Shown here: piece after piece, positions 15,913-24,421 of the stretch
Numbering within the stretch: the first letter of the stretch is position 1
How the letters are laid out: the number at the start of each line of letters is the position of its first letter
Assembly: GCA_964504565.1 (NCBI GenBank)
Contig: CAZDEY010000011.1
Coordinates: 62,001 to 126,000, forward strand
DNA length: 64,000 bases
Origin: Cesiribacter sp964504565
GTDB lineage: Bacteria > Bacteroidota > Bacteroidia > Cytophagales > Cyclobacteriaceae
Reading direction: 5' to 3'
The notes under the pieces: generated by a model
What the model was told of the DNA's origin: nothing
The model's database searches: none
What the model saw: only the letters and a program-made list of their open reading frames with translations
Program-made: the position numbers and the translations under genes

Positions 15913-18900
15913 TTACCTTATCATAAAGCGGATTGTCTCGGAGGTCATGTTAGTTTGGTTGCCTACCTTAAGTATATATATTCCGGAGGCAAGGTTAAGC
16001 TCGAATAAGTCAATCTTTAGTTCACTGCTGGAGCCATTTACTTCATAATTAACAGTTTCTCTTACCTGTCCAGATAGGTCAATTACTTGCAGCACCAACT
16101 GATCGCCTATGGTTTGATTATCATACTCAACCACTATATGATCAACCGCCGGGTTAGGGTACAGGCTAAAGTTGCTGTAGTTGGTTTCGGTCAACTTTCT
16201 TTCGGTGTACGCTTCGGTTGCGGCATTGCTATAGGCACTGGCGCCCGAAGGAATTATTTCCATAGCATTCAGATAGGCGTATTCGGAGCCATTGGCTTGG
16301 TTTACGTATACTTTCAAGGTTCCTTTTTCATCAGAATGTACATTATAGAAAGTTGCAACCTCAGTAGTGTTTTGAGCAGCATTAATGGTTGATTTTTCAC
16401 CATTAATGGTATACATAGTAGCTTTATTACCGGTACCACGACGACCTCCAAACAATTTAAAGGTATACGATCTGCTTGGTTCTAAGCCTTCTACCAGCAA
16501 TTCTGCACCTTCAGTCCGTTGAGTCCAGAAGCAGGTTTTCATTACATAATCGGGGTATACGCCTGAGTTGCTTCCGCTAAATGTACCATTGGCATTGTAA
16601 CCACCGGACTGGCTATTCTTCCATCCCCAGCGGGTATCTAATTTCAAACTTATATTGCTAGGGTTGTTTTTAGAATCAGTCAGGTTAGTTAATTGCACCC
16701 CGGCTACTGGCTGAGCATCCACGTTGTTCCAGGGGCTTTCTACATTGTACCCATAATTAAAGTTTACCAAGATTCCTTCTAACGCCTTAAAGGTTTTAAA
16801 CTGTACCGGACTAGATTGTACTCGTTCCGATCCCTTTATGGTGGTAATAGTTAGGTAATAGGCGGTTTCCGGCTTAAGGTTGTTTAGGCTATACTGGGTT
16901 TGGTTGGCATTGGCTTTTCCAACTACAGTGTAATCTTTGCCATTTGAGCTTATAGCTACTTCGTACCCATCTTCGCCTTTTTCGTTATCACGCCAACTAA
17001 TTGCAGCTTTGGTATGAGTAACCTTTGAAACCTCTATGTCGGTAGCGGCTACTGAAGAATTGTTTGCGGAACCGTTCTTCTCTATAATTAAAGCATTAAT
17101 GTAGGCATACTGTGAATACTTGCCTTTTTGCACGTATAAGTTCACTTTTCCTTCGGCGCTTGGTTGTATAAAATCGAAGCTCACCAGGTTCTGCGTATTA
17201 TTGGTGGCATTTAGGCTGACCGTAACGTCATTGATAGTATATAAGGTGGTTCTATCACCGCTTCCTTTACGGCTACCGGTCATTTTAAAATTATAGGTGG
17301 CGTTTGCATCCAAGCCTGATATCTCAATTAGTTCCGGGCTGTCTAAAGCGGACCATATACACGTTTTAAGTACCTGATCTTCCACAATGCCGGAATTGTT
17401 GCCGGTAACCGTTCCTTGGCTGTTATAGCCGTGGCTTCCCACCGGCTTAAAACCCCAAGGAGTCATTAAGGTAATTTTAACCGAGGATTTAGCTCCGTTC
17501 TCCGACTTTAGGTTAGCCAGCTTATCTCCGGCATCTGGGTTTTGGTTAAAGTTGTTCCAAGGGGCGGGGGCATTGTCTCCATAATTAAAGTTCACCAGCA
17601 ATCGGTCGGTAGTGTTTATATCACGGCCATTAGAATCGTCATCGTCATTGCCATCATTTTCGGTATCATCGGTTACTTTTACTTTAACTAGATCCTCGGC
17701 AGTAGCTCCGGAATTATCCTTCACCGTTAGTTTAAATGTAAAGTTTCCGGCCTGTAAGTTATTAACTAAGGTCCATAGTGAACTAGGGTCTACAATATTG
17801 AGTTCATGGCCGCTAATCTGCTCCCAGGTGGTGCTTACTATATTACCGTCAGCGTCTGAAGCCGTGCCCGATAATTCAAGTGAACCTGCTGATAAAACTG
17901 CCTTTATATCTTTTCCGGCGTATACTTTAGGAGCAATATTTGTTTTGGTATCTAAGAATTCGTACGCTCCGGCATCCACCGAGCCACCGTTCCCGCGCTG
18001 AGTTCCGGCTATATCCGCCCGCACCTCACTTAGCAATTTGCCTATTTTTCTGGCTGGAGAAGCCTTGGTAAGGCTCAGGTCGAAAGTTTTTAGGTTTTTA
18101 AATTTAACATCGGCAGTGCTGGCCACAAATGCGTTGTTTTTCAGGGTAATATCTACCCCTTTACGGATTGAGGTATAAGAATATTTTATGTGTTTTTTAG
18201 GCAATCTATTAGGTTGGGCGATGATGTTGTTGGCTAGGCGGCTGTTTTCGGCGTTGAGCGAGTAGATGCGGAAGCCGTCCAGGCCGGGTTCTACTATGGT
18301 GTTGTGGGCTACCAAATAGCCCGACCCCTTGGGCATATCGCTGCGCTCGTCCACAAAGATGCCGTAGCCGTCGGGGCGGTAGATCAGGTTGTTGAACAGC
18401 TCGATGCGCCCCAGGCCAAAGCAGGAGATGCCGCTGCCCGTGCCGTTGATGATGCGGTTATTATAGTACTTGCCGCTGCTGCCCCCGCCGATGATCAGGC
18501 CTTGGTTCTGGTGGGGGGCGAAGGGGTCGGTGCCGAAGCGTTCAATGTGGTTGTTGTACACCTCTACGTCCTGGGTGGCGCAGCTTAGCTGCAGGCCGTC
18601 GGCGCCGGTATCCTCAATGCGGTTGTTGTAGATGCGCACGTGGTGCAGCTCGTGGGGCAGCAGCGTGCCACACTCGCTGGTCTGTTTGCCGGCAAAGGAG
18701 GTGTTGCCGATGTAGAGGCCCTCGCCGTGGGTGTGGTGTATGTAGTTGTCGTGGATGGAGATGTTCTGCATCACGAAGTTGCCGCGCCAGTACTCCGGGT
18801 TGTTGCAGTGGGGGTCAATCTTGCTCATGACCCCGGCAAAGCCGGCATCGCCGATCTCCACGTGGTCCAGCTCGTAGTCGCTGTAGCTCAGGTGCATGGA

Positions 18901-19290
18901 GGAGCCCTTCTTGTTGGTGCGCAGGAAGAAGCCGTAGCGGTGCTGGGGGCTGCCGGTTCCGCTGATGCGGAAGTACTGGCTGGCCACCACCGAGAAGGCG
19001 CCCTCGCTGGAGGTGGTATTGTCGAAGATGACCTGGCCGCCGCAGTTGATGATGGTAACGGGCTTGCCGGGGGCCCCTTGGATGTTTTTGATGAAGAGGC
19101 GGTTGCGCACCCCGGCCTGTACGCACAGGGTATCGCCCGGGCCCAGGTCGGGCCAGCTCAAGGCGGCGTCCATGTAGGTCATGGAGGCATCTACCGTATA
19201 CTTGCAGTTACAGTCCTGCCCTTGGGCTAGTAATGGTGAAATAATGAATAAAGTAATAACAACTATCCAACCCGTTAATCTTAATCTCAT
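15913..19290 (-). CDS. Secreted multidomain beta-helix protein with PKD, Fn3, two APWNN modules and T9SS domain
   Basis: This 1,125-residue protein is the long paralogue of the preceding gene. The order is signal peptide (1-23), beta-helix (25-445), PKD/cadherin-like domain (452-543), an Asp/Asn-rich linker (544-560), APWNN module 1 (564-738), Fn3 (749-835), APWNN module 2 (840-1013) and T9SS sorting domain (1040-1125, beginning YPNPAVD). Residues 20-365 are identical to the short paralogue, while the rest of the helix, signal peptide and tail are diverged. It is probably anchored on or released from the cell surface and may bind or process glycans; enzymatic activity is unproven. The terminator at 15803-15833 lies beyond its stop. 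Confidence 0.87.
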   Translation of the reverse strand: MRLRLTGWIVVITLFIISPLLAQGQDCNCKYTVDASMTYMDAALSWPDLGPGDTLCVQAGVRNRLFIKNIQGAPGKPVTIINCGGQVIFDNTTSSEGAFSVVASQYFRISGTGSPQHRYGFFLRTNKKGSSMHLSYSDYELDHVEIGDAGFAGVMSKIDPHCNNPEYWRGNFVMQNISIHDNYIHHTHGEGLYIGNTSFAGKQTSECGTLLPHELHHVRIYNNRIEDTGADGLQLSCATQDVEVYNNHIERFGTDPFAPHQNQGLIIGGGSSGKYYNNRIINGTGSGISCFGLGRIELFNNLIYRPDGYGIFVDERSDMPKGSGYLVAHNTIVEPGLDGFRIYSLNAENSRLANNIIAQPNRLPKKHIKYSYTSIRKGVDITLKNNAFVASTADVKFKNLKTFDLSLTKASPARKIGKLLSEVRADIAGTQRGNGGSVDAGAYEFLDTKTNIAPKVYAGKDIKAVLSAGSLELSGTASDADGNIVSTTWEQISGHELNIVDPSSLWTLVNNLQAGNFTFKLTVKDNSGATAEDLVKVKVTDDTENDGNDDDDSNGRDINTTDRLLVNFNYGDNAPAPWNNFNQNPDAGDKLANLKSENGAKSSVKITLMTPWGFKPVGSHGYNSQGTVTGNNSGIVEDQVLKTCIWSALDSPELIEISGLDANATYNFKMTGSRKGSGDRTTLYTINDVTVSLNATNNTQNLVSFDFIQPSAEGKVNLYVQKGKYSQYAYINALIIEKNGSANNSSVAATDIEVSKVTHTKAAISWRDNEKGEDGYEVAISSNGKDYTVVGKANANQTQYSLNNLKPETAYYLTITTIKGSERVQSSPVQFKTFKALEGILVNFNYGYNVESPWNNVDAQPVAGVQLTNLTDSKNNPSNISLKLDTRWGWKNSQSGGYNANGTFSGSNSGVYPDYVMKTCFWTQRTEGAELLVEGLEPSRSYTFKLFGGRRGTGNKATMYTINGEKSTINAAQNTTEVATFYNVHSDEKGTLKVYVNQANGSEYAYLNAMEIIPSGASAYSNAATEAYTERKLTETNYSNFSLYPNPAVDHIVVEYDNQTIGDQLVLQVIDLSGQVRETVNYEVNGSSSELKIDLFELNLASGIYILKVGNQTNMTSETIRFMIR
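18197..19233. repeat. Perfect 1,037-bp direct repeat, copy 2
   Basis: This is the second copy of the block at 14497-15533, in the same orientation. Both copies begin inside the signal-peptide codons (residue 20) and end at residue 365 of their proteins. The flanks are only distantly related. Confidence 0.95.
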
Positions 19291-19348
19291 ATTAAATTGT
19301 ACTTTATAATATCGTCTGAATGGCTAATATGCCCGTATGCTGATATTA

Positions 19349-19356
19349 CAAAGGTA
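19349..19356 (-). promoter_or_regulatory. -7 element of the long beta-helix gene
   Basis: On the minus strand TACCTTTG matches TAnnTTTG, about 59 bases before the ATG at 19290. A -33 box is not evident. Confidence 0.45.
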
Positions 19357-19534
19357 TATTGTAGAGATAGGCTAAACCTTATAGTATTTTATTAAGATTA
19401 AGCCGAGTAAGCGATATGTCATAAACCCACTTTTTGAAGTAATTTAAGTGGGTATTAATGTCTACAGGTGAGAATTAATGAGGAAGGCTTCTACATAAAT
19501 CCTGATAAAGTATAAACCCGCCAATAAATTCTGT

Positions 19535-19542
19535 TATTTTTG
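19535..19542 (+). promoter_or_regulatory. -7 element of the EEP-family gene
   Basis: TATTTTTG matches TAnnTTTG and lies 55 bases before the ATG at 19597. No -33 box was found. Confidence 0.4.
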
Positions 19543-19596
19543 TTACTTAAAGTATTACTTTCAGTAATGTAAGCCATTGAAGGTCAGGAGCCTGGT

Positions 19597-20703
19597 ATGA
19601 ATATTTTCCTGAAGAAACTACCCTATACTATACTTGGGCTTTGTATTTTTTTTGCGGTGGCAGGTAGGTTGTTTACCGCTGGTTTCCTGCAAAATCATTG
19701 GTGGACAGAGTTGCTACTTATAAGTATCCCAGTTTGGCTGATAGGGTTAATAGTACTATTAGGGGCCTTCTTATTGCAGAAGCAAGGAGTAGGGGTTTTG
19801 GTAGCTTTGCTAGGTATAGCCCTAAGCTGGCCTTATTTAAAAGCTACTGTGTCATACAATACCTACGCCAGCCCGCAGGAATTACAAAACTACTTCCAAC
19901 TTACTTCCTATAACCTAAGTCTCTTCAATAAGCCTAATAAGTATTATTTTTTTGAAGAGAGTTCCAGGCAATTGGGCGATACGTCAATCTGGAATAAAAG
20001 GGTAAAAGATCTAACTGATTTGCCGGGCGATATTAAATGCTTTCAGGAGTTCTACGCTAACAACCATGATCCTATTTTCAATACGCTACCAACTTTTAAA
20101 CAGAGTTCTACTCCGTATTTAGCCTATCACCTAGATACGCTCATGATCAACAAATCACTTTCAGGTTTGTTGATTGCTAGTAAATATCCAATAATCAACC
20201 ACGGAACAATTTTTAAGGAAGGCTTGCTCAACGGGGCTATTTACGCTGATATATGCCGTAATGGAGACACACTTCGGATAATTAATTTTCACCTACAGTC
20301 TACTGAGCTCACTAAAGTAATATCAAAAACCAAAAGCCGGGGTTTTAGCAATTTGGTGAAGAGTGTTTATTATGCCTATAAAAAAAGCGCAAAGGCCAAA
20401 AAACGCCAGCTATCGGTTGTTAGTCAGGCTATTGAAAACTCACCTTACCCGGTGTTAGCCTGCGGAGACCTTAACTATACTCCATATTCCCGGCCATACG
20501 CTCGTTTAAAGGAAAACTTATACAACTCTTTTGAAAGCGCCGGTCGAGGATTTGGGTTTACCTTAAATATTGATAAGCTATTTTTTCTAAGAATTGACAA
20601 CCAGTTTTATAGCCCTGAGCTAGAAGCTTCTAACCATAGGGTTTTAAGAAATTACAAGTGGAGCGATCATTTTCCAGTAAGCTGCTACTATAAAGCTATA
20701 TAA
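19597..20703 (+). CDS. Membrane-anchored endonuclease/exonuclease/phosphatase family protein
   Basis: This 368-residue protein has three N-terminal hydrophobic helices (about 8-85) followed by an EEP (DNase I-like) fold. The family motifs appear in order: LTSYNLSLF (Asn site), FQEF (the catalytic Glu), INFHLQS, ACGDLNYTP (the GDxN motif) and the terminal WSDHFPV (SDHxPV). It is probably a metal-dependent phosphodiesterase or phosphatase facing the periplasm. Related membrane EEP proteins are common in Bacteroidota, but their substrates are not established. A 94-base gap separates it from the DprE-type operon, so a shared role is only possible. Confidence 0.85.
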   Translation: MNIFLKKLPYTILGLCIFFAVAGRLFTAGFLQNHWWTELLLISIPVWLIGLIVLLGAFLLQKQGVGVLVALLGIALSWPYLKATVSYNTYASPQELQNYFQLTSYNLSLFNKPNKYYFFEESSRQLGDTSIWNKRVKDLTDLPGDIKCFQEFYANNHDPIFNTLPTFKQSSTPYLAYHLDTLMINKSLSGLLIASKYPIINHGTIFKEGLLNGAIYADICRNGDTLRIINFHLQSTELTKVISKTKSRGFSNLVKSVYYAYKKSAKAKKRQLSVVSQAIENSPYPVLACGDLNYTPYSRPYARLKENLYNSFESAGRGFGFTLNIDKLFFLRIDNQFYSPELEASNHRVLRNYKWSDHFPVSCYYKAI

Positions 20704-20797
20704 TTGTATAAAATTAATTTAATTTATTAATTTAGAAACTTATACTAGCTTAAGGCCGTAAATAGTCAGGCACTTTATTTTATCCTCTCTATTTCTT

Positions 20798-21772
20798 ATG
20801 GATCATTACGGGCAAAATAGATATAATTATATACTGGACAAACGAAATAATGAGATAGGCGCTGAGTTAGTGTCGTACACGTTTATGGAAAGATTTAGCG
20901 CATTTTTTAGCCTTATCCGGATTAAACAGTGGATCAAAAACCTATTTTTATTTATTCCAGCCTTTTTTGCCGGCAAAATCTTTCAGCCGGATGTACTAGT
21001 GTCCCTTTGTTTGGGGTTTATTGCGTATAGTTTAACTGCCAGCAGTATTTATATCCTGAATGACTACCGCGATATTGGCGCAGACAGGCTACATCCGGTA
21101 AAGAAACACCGCCCTTTGGCTAGTGGGGCAATTGGGCTGCCTTTAGCCTTTGTGGCTATGGGCCTTTTTTTATCGGCCGGACTTTACCTGGCTTTCTTAC
21201 TGAACGTAAAATTCACCTTAGTATTAACTTTATATTTGGCCATAAACATTGCGTATAGCTACGGGCTTAAGCACGTTGCTTTATTGGATATTTTTATAAT
21301 TGCCTTGGGGTTTTTACTGCGGGTTTTAGCCGGCGGTTTCGTAGCCAGTGTTTATGTATCGGAGTGGTTAGTGATTATGGTATTCTTGTTAGCCCTGTTT
21401 TTAGCCCTGGCCAAACGGCGCGATGATATTATACTATTTATAGACGGGGGAAAGCAAATGCGCGAATCGGTTAAAAACTATAACCTGGAATTCCTGAATG
21501 CTTGCCTAACCATGATAAGCACTATTATTATGGTGGCTTATATAATGTATACCCTTTCCAATGAGGTGGCGGCCCGGCTCAATACCCAACATTTATATGT
21601 AACAGCAGTTTTTGTAGTGGCCGGGCTAATGCGCTATTTACAAATTACTATGGTTGAAAAGAAGAGCGGTTCGCCTACTGATATTTTGTACCAAGATAAT
21701 TTTGTGCGGTTTACCGTTTTAGGCTGGGCCATAGCATTTTTTGTTCTCCTATATCTTCCTACAATTTTATGA
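20798..21772 (+). CDS. UbiA-family polyprenyl-phosphate phosphoribosyltransferase
   Basis: This UbiA prenyltransferase-fold protein resembles decaprenyl-phosphate phosphoribosyltransferase (mycobacterial Rv3806c), which joins phosphoribosyl pyrophosphate to a polyprenyl phosphate. The signature NDYRDIGADRLHPVKKHRP (two Asp clusters and the HPxKxxRP motif) lies near residue 87, with about eight transmembrane helices. ATG at 20798 gives 324 residues; an in-frame ATG at 20885 would give 295, nearer the usual length and starting just before RIKQWIKN, so the true start is uncertain. It overlaps the DprE1-like gene by four bases (ATGA). The lipid carrier here is inferred to be undecaprenyl phosphate. 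Confidence 0.88.
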   Translation: MDHYGQNRYNYILDKRNNEIGAELVSYTFMERFSAFFSLIRIKQWIKNLFLFIPAFFAGKIFQPDVLVSLCLGFIAYSLTASSIYILNDYRDIGADRLHPVKKHRPLASGAIGLPLAFVAMGLFLSAGLYLAFLLNVKFTLVLTLYLAINIAYSYGLKHVALLDIFIIALGFLLRVLAGGFVASVYVSEWLVIMVFLLALFLALAKRRDDIILFIDGGKQMRESVKNYNLEFLNACLTMISTIIMVAYIMYTLSNEVAARLNTQHLYVTAVFVVAGLMRYLQITMVEKKSGSPTDILYQDNFVRFTVLGWAIAFFVLLYLPTIL

Positions 21773-23103
21773 TGAAGACTATTAGCAACTGGGGTAAATA
21801 CCCGGTAGCCAAAGTCAATGAATTGGCCTTTGCCTCAGTAAGCCAGGCCCAAGCAGTGGTTAATAACAATCAACTAATTGCTCGGGGCAAAGGCCGGTGC
21901 TACGGCGACGCCTCCCTTAGCCGGCAAGTTGTAAGTACCCTTAGCTTCAATAAACTTATAGCGTTTAACGAGGATACCGGCCTGCTGCACTGCGAGGCCG
22001 GCTTAACGCTGGAGGAAATTCTGGAGGTATTTGTCCCCCGGGGTTGGTTTTTGCCGGTTACCCCCGGAACTAAATTTATAACCGTAGGCGGTGCTGTAGC
22101 CTCTGATGTGCACGGAAAAAACCACCATACGGACGGCTCATTCAGTAATCACGTAGAAGAATTTACCCTCCTGCTGGCTACTGGCGAGGTGGTAACCTGC
22201 AGCCGACACAGTAATGCTGATTTATTCGAAGCAACTTGCGGCGGAATGGGGCTTACCGGAATTATTCTGGAAGTTAAATTCCGGTTAATTCCTATAGAAT
22301 CGGCCTACATAAAACAGGTTGAGCACAAGGCGGCTAACTTAAAAGAAGTATTTAGTTTATTTGAAGCCAATACCGAGGCCACCTATTCGGTAGCCTGGAT
22401 TGACTGCCTGCAAAAGGGTGATAGCCTGGGCAGAAGTATCCTGATGCTGGGCGAACACGCCAGCCGGCAGGAGCTAAACATCACGAACTCCCAGAATGCG
22501 CTAAACCTTAAAAAAAAATCCAAGCTTACAGTTCCAATTGATTTTCCTTCATTTACACTTAATAAGTTTAGTGTAAAAGCTTTCAATCTGGCTTATTATA
22601 ATAAGCTTACCCAAAAAACCAGACAATCTTATACCGACTACGATACCTACTTTTACCCGCTGGATTTTGTAAATAACTGGAATAAAATATACGGTGCCAA
22701 GGGTTTTGTACAGTACCAGTTTGTGCTTCCTCTACAAAATAGTTACCAAGGTTTGGTTACTATACTGAACATGATTCAGAAGAAAGGAATGGGGTCGTTT
22801 TTGGCAGTCCTGAAACTGTTTGGCGAACAAAATACTCTAATGGGTTTCCCTATGAAAGGGTATACGTTGGCGCTTGATTTCCCGGTAACCAAAGGGTTAT
22901 TCAGCTTTCTGGATGAATTGGATAAAGTAGTGCACAATTTGGGCGGGCGTATTTACTTATCAAAGGATGCTCGAATGTCGGCTGAGTACTTCCGCCAGGG
23001 GTACCCAGATTATCAGAAATTTTTATCAATTATTGAAAAATATAACGGGCCGGAAAGTAAGTTCAGTAGCTTATTAAGTCAGCGCCTTATCCCTACTTTA
23101 TGA
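21769..23103 (+). CDS. dprE1: DprE1-like FAD-dependent polyprenylphosphoryl-ribose 2'-oxidase
   Basis: This 444-residue FAD-binding oxidoreductase matches DprE1, which oxidises the 2'-OH of polyprenylphosphoryl-ribose. The FAD-binding region shows ARGKGRCYGDAS (about 38) and VASDVHGKNHHTDGS (about 110), very close to the mycobacterial sequence, and the C-terminal substrate domain has GRIYLSKDARMSAE. At the position of mycobacterial Cys387, in the GxxxCxDFP segment, this protein has Ala368 (GYTLALDFP). That Cys is the benzothiazinone target and is not needed for catalysis. It overlaps both neighbours by four bases, so the step order is clear. Confidence 0.9.
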   Translation: MMKTISNWGKYPVAKVNELAFASVSQAQAVVNNNQLIARGKGRCYGDASLSRQVVSTLSFNKLIAFNEDTGLLHCEAGLTLEEILEVFVPRGWFLPVTPGTKFITVGGAVASDVHGKNHHTDGSFSNHVEEFTLLLATGEVVTCSRHSNADLFEATCGGMGLTGIILEVKFRLIPIESAYIKQVEHKAANLKEVFSLFEANTEATYSVAWIDCLQKGDSLGRSILMLGEHASRQELNITNSQNALNLKKKSKLTVPIDFPSFTLNKFSVKAFNLAYYNKLTQKTRQSYTDYDTYFYPLDFVNNWNKIYGAKGFVQYQFVLPLQNSYQGLVTILNMIQKKGMGSFLAVLKLFGEQNTLMGFPMKGYTLALDFPVTKGLFSFLDELDKVVHNLGGRIYLSKDARMSAEYFRQGYPDYQKFLSIIEKYNGPESKFSSLLSQRLIPTL

Positions 23104-23831
23104 AAACCGTACTATTGCTAGGAGCAACTTCCGATATGGCCGTAGCAACCGCTAAGGTGTATGCCGAACAAGAATGGAATTTAATATTAGCCGCTCGCAA
23201 CCCAACCGAACTAGATCGGATTAAGGCCGATTTACTGGTAAGGTATTCAGTAGAGATAGAAACCGTTACATTTGAAGCAACTGACTTTAGCCGGCACAGA
23301 AATTTTATTAGCGGCCTAAAACATGAGCCGTCCGTTAGTATATTATTTTTTGGCACCCTTGGCAATCACCAACAGGCTATTGAAAATTGGGAAGAAAGCC
23401 GCCAGATTCTTGACGTTAACTTTACCGGGGCAGCCTCTATTTTGCACGAACTGGCAAATTATTACAAAAAGAAAGGTAGCGGAACAATTGTGGGGGTTAG
23501 TTCAGTAGCCGGCGAGCGGGGGCGGCAAAGTAATTATGTATACGGTAGCGCCAAAGCCGGCTTAACGGCCTACTTGTCGGGCCTTAGAAATCGCTTATAC
23601 AAATTCGGCGTTCACGTAGTTACTGTAAAGCCAGGCTTTGTAGATACCAAAATGACCGCCGATATTGATACACCAAAACCCTTAACTGCTTCGCCCATGC
23701 AAGTTGCCAAGTCTATCTATAAAGCGGTAGCAAAAAAGAGAGATGTAATATACGTTTTGCCGGCCTGGAGCCTCATTATGAAAAATATTAAGCTAATTCC
23801 GGAAGCTATATTTAAGAAAATGAGCCTATGA
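23100..23831 (+). CDS. dprE2: DprE2-like short-chain dehydrogenase (2-keto reductase)
   Basis: This 243-residue short-chain dehydrogenase/reductase would reduce the 2-keto intermediate from DprE1 to polyprenylphosphoryl-arabinose using NAD(P)H. The Rossmann motif is a variant, LLGATSDMA, followed by AARNP (an Arg typical of NADPH use). The catalytic Ser is in GVSSVAGERG and the YxxxK motif is YGSAK near residue 147. DprE2 proteins show the same unusual GATS(D) start and GxRGR segment. ATGA overlaps on both sides tie it to dprE1 and the HAD gene. Without the context it would be called a generic SDR; the context makes DprE2 likely. Confidence 0.87.
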   Translation: MKTVLLLGATSDMAVATAKVYAEQEWNLILAARNPTELDRIKADLLVRYSVEIETVTFEATDFSRHRNFISGLKHEPSVSILFFGTLGNHQQAIENWEESRQILDVNFTGAASILHELANYYKKKGSGTIVGVSSVAGERGRQSNYVYGSAKAGLTAYLSGLRNRLYKFGVHVVTVKPGFVDTKMTADIDTPKPLTASPMQVAKSIYKAVAKKRDVIYVLPAWSLIMKNIKLIPEAIFKKMSL

Positions 23832-24421
23832 AAACTTTGGCACTTTTTGATTTTGACGGCACGGTTACCTATAAAGATTCGTTTCTGGAGTTCATTAAAT
23901 TTTACCGGGGCACCCCCCGATTTTTAGCCGGTATGGCAATGCTATCGCCTTGGTTAATCAGCATGAAATTAGGCCTTATTCCTAACTGGAAGGTAAAAGA
24001 ACGGGCCTTGAAGAAATTTTTCGGGGGTGAACCAATCGAAAAATTTGATAAGGTATGTCAGGATTTTTGCCGGCAAAAGGTGCCTACGTTAATTAAAGCC
24101 GATGCTTTAGAAAAAATTAATAAACACTTGGCCGACGGCGATAGGGTAGTGCTGGTATCAGCATCCTTAGAAAACTGGTTAAAGCCTTGGACCGACCAAA
24201 TAGGTATTGAATTGCTGGGCAGTAGGTTGGAAATTGTACAAGGTAAAATTACCGGTAAATTGTTGGGTAAAAATTGCCACGGACCAGAAAAATGCTCAAG
24301 AATTCGCGCCCACCTTCCCGTAGGTGAATACAACATCATTCATGCCTACGGCGATACTTCCGGCGATAGAGAGATGCTGGCTATGGCCCATAACCCAAAT
24401 TATAGGGTGTTTAAAGGTTAG
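23828..24421 (+). CDS. HAD-IB family phosphatase of the polyprenyl-arabinose set
   Basis: This 197-residue HAD subfamily IB hydrolase has motif I FDFDGTVT (nucleophile Asp at residue 8), motif II Ser in VLVSASLENW, and motif IV AYGDTSGDREML near residue 173, like SerB-type phosphatases. The mycobacterial pathway needs removal of the 5-phosphate from polyprenylphosphoryl-5-phosphoribose, where an unrelated PAP2-type protein (Rv3807c) has been proposed. This gene overlaps dprE2 by four bases and could fill that step; this is inference from position. Its stop codon overlaps that of the convergent acyltransferase. Confidence 0.85.
   Translation: MKTLALFDFDGTVTYKDSFLEFIKFYRGTPRFLAGMAMLSPWLISMKLGLIPNWKVKERALKKFFGGEPIEKFDKVCQDFCRQKVPTLIKADALEKINKHLADGDRVVLVSASLENWLKPWTDQIGIELLGSRLEIVQGKITGKLLGKNCHGPEKCSRIRAHLPVGEYNIIHAYGDTSGDREMLAMAHNPNYRVFKG

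Larger units (their letters stand above)
19291..19596. other. Divergent intergenic region
   Basis: This 306-base region lies between the long beta-helix gene (minus) and the EEP-family gene (plus). It contains a -7 element facing each way and an 8-bp inverted repeat ACCCACTT/AAGTGGGT at 19425-19453, which lacks a T-run and could be a protein-binding site. I see no small gene. Confidence 0.5.

Noticed and set aside
15651..19450. Shared decamer AATTTAAGTG upstream of both beta-helix genes (15651 and 19441)
   Set aside because: It is short, AT-rich and at different distances from the two starts, so chance is the simpler explanation.
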